Shown here piece after piece: positions 1 to 6,607 of a stretch of 12,776 nucleotides of DNA (the stretch's first letter is position 1; each line of letters begins with the position of its first letter). The notes under the pieces were generated by a model. It was not told the DNA's origin. It searched no databases and saw only the letters and a program-made list of their open reading frames with translations. Source of the stretch: Burkholderiales bacterium (lineage in GTDB: Bacteria > Pseudomonadota > Gammaproteobacteria > Burkholderiales > Burkholderiaceae). The position numbers and the translations under genes are program-made. The DNA is taken from positions 1 through 12,776 of the forward strand of contig CANBUA010000124.1 in the NCBI GenBank assembly GCA_947372535.1, in the 5' to 3' direction.

Positions 1-84
1 CTCTATGCCATCCAGGCCCATGCGGACACGCCGCCATCCCTCAGTGACGCGCCCTCCAGCGTGCCCATGCTGGCTCAGCGGTGA
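1..84 (+). CDS. 3' end of an unidentified rightward gene (partial)
   Basis: Frame 1 of the plus strand is open from the window edge through 27 codons to a TGA at 82-84, with the C-terminal residues VPMLAQR. It would converge with the UbiH-family gene and overlap its 3' end by 10 bases. The minus strand here offers only a short ORF of about 20 codons that stops before the edge. The fragment is too short to assign a family, and an open frame of this length can arise by chance in high-GC DNA. Upstream sequence is needed to decide. Confidence 0.3.
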   Translation, partial: LYAIQAHADTPPSLSDAPSSVPMLAQR

Positions 85-1364
85 CCGAACATCATCATCT
101 GCGCCAAGCTTGATTTGAGTGGGCGCAAGCCCTGCAAAGCACCCAGGGCCAGGCCGCGTGCCGTCGCCAAAATGGGCGCGCTGACGGTGAACACACGCGC
201 CAGAGTGTCCGTTGCCGCCACCAGCGCCAGGCGATCGGGCTGACGGCGACGCTCAAAACGCGCCAATGCCGCCGCCACCGCCTCTGAACGCGCAGGCCCC
301 GCCAAGGCCAGCCCGGGCCGCCCCAATGCCCGCAAAGCCTCCAGCAAGGCATGCACATCCCGCAGGCCCAAGTTGAGCCCTTGCCCGGCCACGGGATGCA
401 AGGTCTGAGCCGCATTGCCGATGCGCGCGACCGCGCCATGCTCCACCAGGCGCCAATGCGCATTGAGCCCCAGCGGGAACGCCTTGAGCGGCGACATCTC
501 CAGGATCCGACCCAGCGAGGGCGGGAAAATCGTGTTGAGCACCGCCAGTCGCTGCGCATCCGTCAGCGACTGCACGGGGTCTTGCGAACGCTGCACACAC
601 CACACCAGGGCCGCACGACGCCCTGACGCGCCGCCCGGCACAACCGTCCCCGGCGGCAAAGGCAGCAAGGCCGCTGGCCCAGCAGGCGTGAAACGCTCGT
701 AGGCCACGCCCTCCTGCCCGTGCCCATCCAACCTGACTTGGCCGACCCAGGCGGTCTGTTCATAGTCACGGCTGATGCCCTGGGGCCAATGCAGCGCGGG
801 CTGGCCTGCGAACACCCCGCCTTCGGCCACCACGGCTAGATCGAAGCGGTCGGCGATGTCGGCATCGATCTCGATCCCGCCAGCCACGGGCTTGAGCCCG
901 CGCACCGGCGTGCCAAACCGCATGGACAAACGATGCGGCTCAGCGGCCACCGCGTCCAGCCAGGCCTGTTGCATGGGCGCCACCAACGCGCCATGGCTCA
1001 GCACGGCGCCCAACTGGGCCACGCCCTGCTCCTGGGCGCTGATGCTCACATGCGGCTCACTGGCCCAGGGCCACAGCACGGTGGGCTGCTGCTGTGAGAC
1101 ATGCACCTGCCGGATGGCCGCCACCTGACCACCCGCCACCATGGCCGGCCACAAGCCCAGACGCGCCAGGAACTGGACACTGCCCAACGACAAGGCCAGG
1201 GTGCGCGGATCACCCGAGACATCCCGATCGGCCGGGCGGGCATCAAACACCGTGACGCGCGCCTGCGGCAAGGCTCGGGCGGCCATCAGGGCCAGGGCCA
1301 GGCCGGTCGGACCTGCGCCAATGACCGCCATGTCCAATCCATTGGGGTGCTGCAATTCACTCAT
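75..1364 (-). CDS. ubiH: UbiH/UbiF/COQ6-family FAD-dependent monooxygenase (ubiquinone biosynthesis)
   Basis: This is a 429-residue class A flavin monooxygenase of the family that hydroxylates the aromatic ring of ubiquinone precursors using NAD(P)H and O2, probably at the inner face of the membrane. The dinucleotide-binding GAGPTG is at residues 16-21, following an AVI strand, with an Asp at the end of the second strand (VFDARP, 39-44). The DLAVVAEGG segment (175-183) corresponds to the family's conserved 'DG' strand. YERFTPAGPAALLPLP (222-237) and GNAAQTLHPVAGQGLNLG (316-333) are the UbiH-type signatures for FAD ribityl binding and the active site. Length is normal for the family (about 390-430). 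The ATG at 1362-1364 is the natural start. The gene diverges from ispB, another quinone-pathway gene, across a 160-base gap. The exact ring position hydroxylated cannot be told from sequence alone, since UbiH, UbiF and UbiI are alike; the symbol is family-level. Confidence 0.9.
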   Translation of the reverse strand: MSELQHPNGLDMAVIGAGPTGLALALMAARALPQARVTVFDARPADRDVSGDPRTLALSLGSVQFLARLGLWPAMVAGGQVAAIRQVHVSQQQPTVLWPWASEPHVSISAQEQGVAQLGAVLSHGALVAPMQQAWLDAVAAEPHRLSMRFGTPVRGLKPVAGGIEIDADIADRFDLAVVAEGGVFAGQPALHWPQGISRDYEQTAWVGQVRLDGHGQEGVAYERFTPAGPAALLPLPPGTVVPGGASGRRAALVWCVQRSQDPVQSLTDAQRLAVLNTIFPPSLGRILEMSPLKAFPLGLNAHWRLVEHGAVARIGNAAQTLHPVAGQGLNLGLRDVHALLEALRALGRPGLALAGPARSEAVAAALARFERRRQPDRLALVAATDTLARVFTVSAPILATARGLALGALQGLRPLKSSLAQMMMFGHR

Positions 1365-1434
1365 GCGTTCCGCCTGCTGCCTGTGTCTCGAAAACTGAAA
1401 GACATTGTCGCCCGCCCCGACCGAAAAACAGCAC

Positions 1435-1464
1435 GTGGCAACCGTCGCATTCGCTTTCTATAAT
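1435..1464 (+). promoter_or_regulatory. sigma70-type promoter of ispB
   Basis: A perfect TATAAT lies at 1459-1464, with GTGGCA (4 of 6 matches to TTGACA) at 1435-1440 and an 18-base spacer. It points towards ispB, whose start codon is about 60 bases downstream. The divergent gap 1365-1524 should also hold the leftward promoter of the UbiH gene, but I could not pick out convincing hexamers for it. Confidence 0.65.
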
Positions 1465-1524
1465 CAGCGCTTCGGGCTCGCCTGAGAAGGCCTCGGTGGC
1501 CGCGCCCCAACTTCGGATGCTTTT

Positions 1525-2508
1525 GTGTCGTCACTTGCCAGCCCCACCTTCGACTACCGCACGCTGATGGCCCCTGACATGGCCGAGGTGGATGCCGTCA
1601 TCCACCTGCGCCTGAGTTCCCGCATCGCGCTGGTCAACCAGATCTCCAGCTACATCGTCAGCGCAGGCGGCAAGCGTGTGCGGCCCATGCTGCTCATGCT
1701 GATCACCCGCGCCCTGGGCAGCGACAACCCCCAACGTCACGAGATGGCGGCCGTGGTGGAGTTCATCCACACGGCCACCCTGCTGCACGACGACGTGGTC
1801 GATGAATCCTCGCTGCGCCGCGGCCGCCAGACGGCCAACGCCATGTTTGGCAATGCGGCCAGCGTGCTGGTGGGCGATTTCCTGTACTCGCGCGCCTTCC
1901 AGATGATGGTCTCGACCAACCGCCTGCGTGTGCTGGACGTGCTGGCCGAAGCAACCAACGTGATCGCAGAGGGGGAAGTCCTGCAGTTGATGAACATGCA
2001 CGACCCTGATCTGACGGTGGACGATTACCTCAAGGTGATCGAATACAAGACTGCCAAGCTGTTCGAGGCCAGCGCCCGCCTGGGTGCCGTGATCGCCGAT
2101 GCACCAGCCGAGGTCGAAGCCGAATGCGCCGCTTACGGGCGCGCCGTGGGCACGGCCTTCCAGCTCGTGGACGATTTGCTCGATTACGAAGGCAGCACCG
2201 CCGAGCTGGGCAAGAACATCGGTGATGACCTGCGCGAAGGCAAGCCCACCCTGCCCTTGTTGGTGGCCATGCAAAGGAGCAGCGCGGCAGAGCGCGAGCT
2301 GATCCGCCAAGCCGTGATCAACGGTGAAGTCGATCGCATGAGCGAGATCACCGCCATCGTCAAAGCCACGGGCGCGCTGGAAGCCACGCGTGAAGCGGCG
2401 CAGGCTCAAGCTCAACTGGCACGCACCCACTTGGCAGGCTTGCCGGCCTCTGATTTCAAGGCCAGTTTGCTACAATTGACCTTCGATTCGGTGCAGCGAT
2501 CCACTTGA
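1525..2508 (+). CDS. ispB: octaprenyl diphosphate synthase (trans-polyprenyl synthase)
   Basis: This 327-residue trans-isoprenyl diphosphate synthase builds the long all-trans side chain of ubiquinone from farnesyl diphosphate and isopentenyl diphosphate in the cytosol. All expected motifs are present: GGKRVRP (48-54); the first aspartate-rich motif DDVVD (89-93) followed by LRRGRQTANA (98-106); the second aspartate-rich motif DDLLD (216-220); and GKNIGDDLREGKPTLPLL (229-246). These bind Mg2+-diphosphate. The start used is GTG at 1525; the N-terminal length then agrees with E. coli IspB, while the next in-frame ATG (1567) would cut the family's usual leader. An ATG at 1517 is in another frame. 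No clear Shine-Dalgarno sequence is visible. Chain length (C40 in beta-proteobacteria) is assumed from family, not shown. tRNA-Pro begins 26 bases after the stop. Confidence 0.95.
   Translation: MSSLASPTFDYRTLMAPDMAEVDAVIHLRLSSRIALVNQISSYIVSAGGKRVRPMLLMLITRALGSDNPQRHEMAAVVEFIHTATLLHDDVVDESSLRRGRQTANAMFGNAASVLVGDFLYSRAFQMMVSTNRLRVLDVLAEATNVIAEGEVLQLMNMHDPDLTVDDYLKVIEYKTAKLFEASARLGAVIADAPAEVEAECAAYGRAVGTAFQLVDDLLDYEGSTAELGKNIGDDLREGKPTLPLLVAMQRSSAAERELIRQAVINGEVDRMSEITAIVKATGALEATREAAQAQAQLARTHLAGLPASDFKASLLQLTFDSVQRST
2468..2476 (+). promoter_or_regulatory. candidate extended -10 promoter for tRNA-Pro inside ispB
   Basis: TGC-TACAAT at 2468-2476 fits an extended -10 element (TGn followed by 5 of 6 TATAAT matches), about 60 bases before the mature tRNA. 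No convincing -35 is present at 16-18 bases. It lies inside the last codons of ispB, so the match may be fortuitous and the tRNA may instead be made by read-through from the ispB promoter. Confidence 0.35.
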
Positions 2509-2534
2509 TTTTGATCGCACAAGGCACCGCACGG

Positions 2535-2611
2535 CGGGGTGTAGCTTAGCCTGGTAGAGCGCTACGTTCGGGACGTAGAGGCCGGAGGTTCGAATCCTCT
2601 CACCCCGACCA
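2535..2611 (+). tRNA. tRNA-Pro (anticodon CGG)
   Basis: A complete 77-base cloverleaf with encoded CCA. The acceptor arms CGGGGTG (2535-2541) and CACCCCG (2601-2607) pair fully, followed by discriminator A and CCA. The anticodon stem is CTACG/CGTAG with loop TTCGGGA, putting anticodon CGG at 2569-2571; it reads CCG proline codons, which are common in this high-GC genome. The T arm carries GGTTCGAATCC. It resembles E. coli proK. It lies just behind ispB and only 14 bases from the 3' end of the opposing bacterioferritin gene; no terminator hairpin is visible in that gap. Confidence 0.97.
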
Positions 2612-2625
2612 GGTTGCTTGATGGC

Positions 2626-3081
2626 TCAGGGCTGGAAAGGCTCGATGGCACCCGGGCGGCGCAGCATTTTGTTGACCTCGTCAAGGTGCAACTCTTCCAT
2701 GACGATCATCTCGCGTGCGTATTCCTCAAGCAGCACGGAATGACCGGACACAATGGCCAGCAGGTCGTAGTAAGCGGCCAGCGCGGTCTTTTCCAGGTCC
2801 AGGCTTTCACGCAGGATGTCGCCGATGTCGTGCTTCTCGGTTTCCAGCAAAGGCCCGATCTTCAGCGAAGGATGGCCGCCGAGCAGCGTGACCATTTCAC
2901 CGGCCTTGTGGGCATGCGCCAGGCCTTCTTCGGCATTGCTCTTGAGCCATGACACGATGGGGATGCGGTTATAGCCATAAACCATCAGCGAGTAGTGCGT
3001 ATAGCGCACGACACCGGCCAGTTCCAGCTCCATGATGCGGTTCAAGGCGGTGATCGCGATTTGGTTTTGAGCGTCGTCCAT
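2626..3081 (-). CDS. bacterioferritin-like ferritin-family protein
   Basis: This 151-residue protein is a four-helix ferritin-like protein close to the length of bacterioferritins (about 155). Ferritins of this type oxidise Fe(II) at a diiron site and store it as a ferric mineral in the cytoplasm. Candidate ligands fall in the right places along the helices: E18 or E20 in MELELAG, E52 and H56 in AEEGLAHAH, E92 or E97 in RESLDLEK, and E129 with H132 in MEELH. The residue after E52 is Gly, where E. coli Bfr has its haem-ligating Met52, so haem binding is doubtful. A good Shine-Dalgarno GGAAG (minus strand of 3089-3093) lies 7 bases before the ATG. The gene follows the reductase operon on the same strand, separated by 128 bases. 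The family call is firm; calling it Bfr in the strict haem-binding sense is not. Confidence 0.85.
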   Translation of the reverse strand: MDDAQNQIAITALNRIMELELAGVVRYTHYSLMVYGYNRIPIVSWLKSNAEEGLAHAHKAGEMVTLLGGHPSLKIGPLLETEKHDIGDILRESLDLEKTALAAYYDLLAIVSGHSVLLEEYAREMIVMEELHLDEVNKMLRRPGAIEPFQP

Positions 3082-3187
3082 GTTCTTACTTCCGAGTTGA
3101 TTTCGGCCGCATTGTGCGTCAGAACAGCGGCAAGTCCATCATCTAAAAAACACCCGATCATCACGTGTGGGCTTGAGGAATGAGAAC

Positions 3188-3208
3188 GCTTTTTGATCAG
3201 GCAAAAGC
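3188..3208 (-). terminator. weak hairpin just after the reductase operon
   Basis: On the minus strand GCTTTTG and CAAAAAGC form a 7-base-pair stem with one bulged A around a six-base loop, beginning right after the stop codon of the reductase gene. The stem is AT-rich and no T tract follows, so it is at best a weak terminator or an RNA-stabilising end. Confidence 0.3.
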
Positions 3209-3209
3209 T

Positions 3210-4619
3210 TCAATACACATCTCGTCGATAGCGCCCTTGCGCCATCACTTCATCGAGCACCTCCTGCCCAAGTATTTCCTGCAGGGCCTCGTGCACCGCG
3301 CCGGCCATGCCTTCGAGGCTGCCACACACGTAGATGGCTGCACCGTTCTCCGTGAGCCACCGCTTGATGGCTAGGTGCTCGCGGCGAATGAGGTGTTGCA
3401 CGTGAACGCGCTCAGCCTGATCTCTTGAGAAGGCCAGGTCCAGCTTCAATTGACCGGCAGCCTGCCAGGCCAGCAACTCGTCGCGGTGATAAAAATCGTG
3501 CGCTGCCTGGCGCTCACCGAACAGCAACCAGCGGCGGCCCTCGCCGCGTGCGATGCTGGCCTTGAGGTGCGCGCGCAGACCGGCCAAGCCCGTGCCGTTG
3601 CCGATCAGGATCAAGGGTCGCTGGGCGTTGTCGCCAATGCGGAAGTTGCCGTGGGCTCGCACACGCATCTGCACCTCGGCACCCAAGGGCGCATGCGCCG
3701 TCAGCCAGCCCGATGCCAGGCCCAGCACCTGATCCTCGCCCATGGCCTGGCGAACCAGCAACTCGATGGCGCCGTCTTGAGGCAAGGAAGCGATGGAGTA
3801 TTCGCGAGGCCTGTCCTGATGCCCTGGCACGACGAGCTGAATCAAATCACCGGCTTCCCATGACGGCAGCGACTGGCCTTGCGCAGGCTTTAACACCACA
3901 TGAAAGGTCGGGCGCCCTTGGCTGCCGGGATTGAGGTGCTGGCGGGCGGACAAGGTCCAGGCTTGGTAGGGCACGGTGTCCCAACTCGACACATCATCGC
4001 TGACGCCGGCGATGTGGCTGAGTTGCTGGCGCCAGCGGGACAAGGCGGCTTCGTCACCGTTGTCGACTTCGATGAGCTCGCCCCAGGGTTGAGCGCCTTG
4101 CTGCCTCAGCCAACGGTCGAGCTCATGGCCGAAGCCGCAGAAGTGCTTGTACTCCCGATCACCCAGGGCCAGCAAGGCAAACTGCAGTTGCCTCAGCGAG
4201 GTATTGCTGGTCGCATCAAGGCCCATCACGCGCTGCACGAAGAGCGCCGCGTTGTCGGGCGAATCGCCTTCGCCATAGGTGCTGACCAGGAACAAGGCAC
4301 GTCCGGCCTGCGTCAGGTCAGCCAGGCTCAGGCCGTTGAGGCTGAGCACGCGCGTGGACACCCCGGCCGTGCCCAGGGAGCGCGCGGTCTGCCAAGCCAG
4401 CGCCTCGGTGGAGCCCGTCTGGCTGCCATAGGCGATCAGGATGGGGGCATGGCCATCAGCAGCGCCTTTTTGTGGCATGGCCTGAACCCCACGCGCGGCC
4501 CGCAGTCGGCGCTGGCGATGCTGCCACCAGATGGCGGCGCACATCATGGCGTACACCAGCAGCGTGGTCGCAGCAGCCAGCAGACGTGAAGACTCGAAAG
4601 ACATCGTCATCGACAGCAT
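3210..4619 (-). CDS. membrane-anchored flavodoxin/CysJ-like NADPH reductase (FMN + FAD)
   Basis: A 469-residue diflavin reductase in the cytochrome P450 reductase/CysJ superfamily, which passes electrons from NADPH to FAD to FMN. Residues 12-32 form one membrane helix followed by a basic stretch (RQRRLRAAR), so the catalytic part should face the cytoplasm. The flavodoxin domain (about 59-205) shows YGSQTGSTEALA (64-75), STYGEGDSPDNA (113-124) and ALGDREYKHFCGFG (151-164). The FAD domain has REYSIAS (272-278). The NADP domain has IGNGTGLAGLRAHL (339-352), FSRD (397-400), VCGSLEGMA (431-439) and a CysJ-like C-terminus RYRRDVY. It is shorter than CysJ (about 600), with too little room for the usual helical connecting domain. 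It is the last gene of the operon, starting 3 bases after the ApbE stop. There is no sulfite reductase haem subunit nearby, so sulfur assimilation is unlikely. In this context it probably feeds electrons to the PepSY membrane protein (inference). Confidence 0.9.
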   Translation of the reverse strand: MLSMTMSFESSRLLAAATTLLVYAMMCAAIWWQHRQRRLRAARGVQAMPQKGAADGHAPILIAYGSQTGSTEALAWQTARSLGTAGVSTRVLSLNGLSLADLTQAGRALFLVSTYGEGDSPDNAALFVQRVMGLDATSNTSLRQLQFALLALGDREYKHFCGFGHELDRWLRQQGAQPWGELIEVDNGDEAALSRWRQQLSHIAGVSDDVSSWDTVPYQAWTLSARQHLNPGSQGRPTFHVVLKPAQGQSLPSWEAGDLIQLVVPGHQDRPREYSIASLPQDGAIELLVRQAMGEDQVLGLASGWLTAHAPLGAEVQMRVRAHGNFRIGDNAQRPLILIGNGTGLAGLRAHLKASIARGEGRRWLLFGERQAAHDFYHRDELLAWQAAGQLKLDLAFSRDQAERVHVQHLIRREHLAIKRWLTENGAAIYVCGSLEGMAGAVHEALQEILGQEVLDEVMAQGRYRRDVY

Positions 4620-4622
4620 CGG

Positions 4623-5663
4623 CTAGCCCAGCAGCAGCTGCCAAGCCGGCGTGAGGTGCTCGCTCAAACCATTGCCTGGCCTGCGATGCACCAGCCTGGC
4701 GGCCAAGCCACGGCTGGTGGCCCAGGGCATGGCCTGGTCCACGCCCATCACCAGCAAGGCGGTGGACAGGGCATCGGCGGCCATGCAATCAGCGTGGATG
4801 ACGGTGACGCTGGCCAGCCCATGCTGCACAGGCCGGCCCGTGCGAGGGTCCAGTGTGTGGGCCATGCGCTGGCCATGGCGCATGAAGAAGCGGCGGTAAT
4901 CGCCAGAGGTCGCCACCGACAGGCCATGCAAGGCGATGAGCAACTCGTCGTGCCCGGCTTTTGAAGACGCTTGTGCTTGTCCATCCTGGTCATCGATGGG
5001 TTGCTCCAGCGTCACCCACCACGGCTGGCCATCGGGCTTGATGCCGGCACCACGAAGCTCCCCGCCGACTTCGACCAGGACATGAGGAAGGCCTTGGGCC
5101 TGAAACCAACGCATCACATGATCGACGGCAAAACCTTTGGCGATGGATGAAAAATCCAGCACGAGGCCGCCAGGCTGGGTCACGCAACGGCGGGCTTCGT
5201 CCAAGTGCAAGCGGTGCCAACCCGAGCAGGCTTGCAAGCGCGCCAGGGCCTCATCGCCGGGTGGTTCGAAATCTGAGGATTGATAAAGCGAGCCAGGCCC
5301 GAACCCCCAGGCATTGACCAGGGCACCCGCCGCAGGATCGAACGCGCCACCACTGTCACGCGCCACTTGCAAGCCGTAGCGCAACACGTCGAAAAAAAGA
5401 TCAGGCAGCGGATGCACAGAACCGGCGGGCGATGCGTTGAATCGCCCTAGCACGGAGTCGTGGTCCCAGTGGCTCATCTGGGCCACGACCTCATCCAGCA
5501 AGCCTTGCACCTGGGCCTGCCAGACCACCGTGTCAGCCCCTCGTGGGCCCGCCAGCTTGACCGACCAAGTCGTGCCCATGGTCTGCCCGGCCAGCGCGTG
5601 AATGGCCCACCCCAGCGGCGGTGGACGGTGGTCGATGTGCAGGGGGACGAGGACTCGGGACAT
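4623..5663 (-). CDS. apbE: ApbE-family FAD:protein FMN transferase
   Basis: This 346-residue enzyme should cleave FAD and attach FMN by a phosphoester bond to a Ser/Thr of a target protein. Family motifs occur in order: TMGTTWSV (28-35), SGGAFDPAAGALVNAWGFG (104-122), LDFSSIAKGFAVD (169-181), VEVGGELRGAG (198-208), SGDYRRFF (253-260), HTLDPRTGRP (269-278) and AADALSTAL (295-303). D297 and T301 match the Asp-x3-Thr metal-binding pair of characterised ApbEs. Its likely substrate is the DUF2271 protein of the same operon, which carries the flavinylation motif. The N-terminus (MSRVLVPLHIDHRPPPLGWA) is neither a signal peptide nor a lipoprotein leader, and upstream in-frame codons do not supply one. 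That is odd, because the presumed substrate is exported. The gene follows the DUF4198 gene after 29 bases with no strong Shine-Dalgarno, so translation may be coupled. Confidence 0.93.
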   Translation of the reverse strand: MSRVLVPLHIDHRPPPLGWAIHALAGQTMGTTWSVKLAGPRGADTVVWQAQVQGLLDEVVAQMSHWDHDSVLGRFNASPAGSVHPLPDLFFDVLRYGLQVARDSGGAFDPAAGALVNAWGFGPGSLYQSSDFEPPGDEALARLQACSGWHRLHLDEARRCVTQPGGLVLDFSSIAKGFAVDHVMRWFQAQGLPHVLVEVGGELRGAGIKPDGQPWWVTLEQPIDDQDGQAQASSKAGHDELLIALHGLSVATSGDYRRFFMRHGQRMAHTLDPRTGRPVQHGLASVTVIHADCMAADALSTALLVMGVDQAMPWATSRGLAARLVHRRPGNGLSEHLTPAWQLLLG

Positions 5664-5692
5664 GCGGACGGCGACTGGCGCCTGGCCTGACT

Positions 5693-6586
5693 TTACTGAG
5701 GCAGCACCTCGAAGGTGGCGGCATAGCTCACGCGACGCTGAGGCGGGCCACCGACCGGGGGCGCAGGACGCGGCGCCGGCGCTGAAGCACCTGAACCGGT
5801 GCCAGGGCCGCCAGCACCTTGTGGGGCACCGGGTGGACGCTCACCGCCGATCGAGGCACTGAAGTAGTACAGGCCAGCCGTGGCCCATTTGATGCTGACC
5901 TGGCCCTGTGCATCGGTCACGAGGCGCTGCTCGCCGCTCGACTGGCGATAGCGGGTGCCACCAGGGATCACGGACACGCTCAGGCCGGCGGCAGGCTTGC
6001 CATCGACCACGAAACGGAACTTGGCCTCATCGCCAGCGAACAGGTCATTGGGGTGGGTCACAGGCACCAACTCCAGGCCCTCGCCCGTGGGCGCCAGAGC
6101 CTTGTCGTTGGGCTTGCCCGACGTCACGAAGGTCTCGTTGCGGCTCAACGAGCGCGTGATGCTCAGGTTTTCGGCATTGGCCGGGACCTCCTTGGCCAAG
6201 GTCTCTTCGGTGCCGCGGAAGCGCTTGCTCTCGCCATTGAGCGTGTAGCTGGCCATCACGCCCTTGCTGACCAAGGCGATCTTGTATGTGCCCTTTTGCG
6301 CCAGCTTGAGGTCGAACACGCTGCGCAGCTTGCCCTGGAACTTGTTCTCAGGCGTGACGGCCGCGCCATCGGGGCCGACCACGACCAGGTCATCAAGCTT
6401 GATGCTCTGGTGGTCGAGCACGAAGGGATCGGTGGAGATGCCGGCATCGATCGTCACCCAAGGCTCGGCCCCCGACAACACGGTGGAGCCCGGCATCAGC
6501 CAGGCGCGGTGAGCCATGGTGGGCGCGGCCAAGGCCAGGCCCATGGAGACGGCAGCGATCAGACGAAGCGGATTCGATCTTTTCAT
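5693..6586 (-). CDS. DUF4198-domain periplasmic protein
   Basis: A 297-residue exported protein. Residues 1-25 form a Sec signal peptide (basic MKRSNPLR, hydrophobic core, cleavage after APTMA), so the mature protein starts HRAWLMPG. That N-terminal His-x-x-Trp pattern is typical of DUF4198 proteins, some of which belong to metal-uptake systems (NikK/NikM-like); a free N-terminal histidine can take part in metal binding. The rest is predicted beta-rich with repeated Ig-like segments (for example LVTDAQGQVSIKWATAGLYY, about 222-241). Residues from about 248 to 283 are a Gly/Pro/Ala linker just before a short final strand (VSYAATFEVLPQ). It sits between the DUF2271 and ApbE genes, 21 bases from the first. 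No flavinylation motif is present. A role as a periplasmic iron- or siderophore-binding partner is inference; its biochemical function is unknown. Confidence 0.85.
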   Translation of the reverse strand: MKRSNPLRLIAAVSMGLALAAPTMAHRAWLMPGSTVLSGAEPWVTIDAGISTDPFVLDHQSIKLDDLVVVGPDGAAVTPENKFQGKLRSVFDLKLAQKGTYKIALVSKGVMASYTLNGESKRFRGTEETLAKEVPANAENLSITRSLSRNETFVTSGKPNDKALAPTGEGLELVPVTHPNDLFAGDEAKFRFVVDGKPAAGLSVSVIPGGTRYRQSSGEQRLVTDAQGQVSIKWATAGLYYFSASIGGERPPGAPQGAGGPGTGSGASAPAPRPAPPVGGPPQRRVSYAATFEVLPQ

Positions 6587-6607
6587 GATGGGATGTCTCT
6601 CTCGGTA

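Noticed and set aside
1531..2430. Minus-strand open frame of 299 codons
   Set aside because: It is antisense to ispB, which has all catalytic motifs. The His/Gln-rich product is the mirror of GC-biased codon use.
2535..2611. tRNA 3' end as an attachment site with a repeat in this window
   Set aside because: I found no second copy of the tRNA 3' sequence and no integrase in the window.
3900..4589. Plus-strand open frame of 229 codons
   Set aside because: It is antisense to the diflavin reductase and has no family signature.
3210..4619. Sulfite reductase alpha subunit (CysJ) for sulfur assimilation
   Set aside because: There is no CysI partner, an added membrane anchor, a shortened middle region, and a Fur-controlled iron context. 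The similarity is at family level only.
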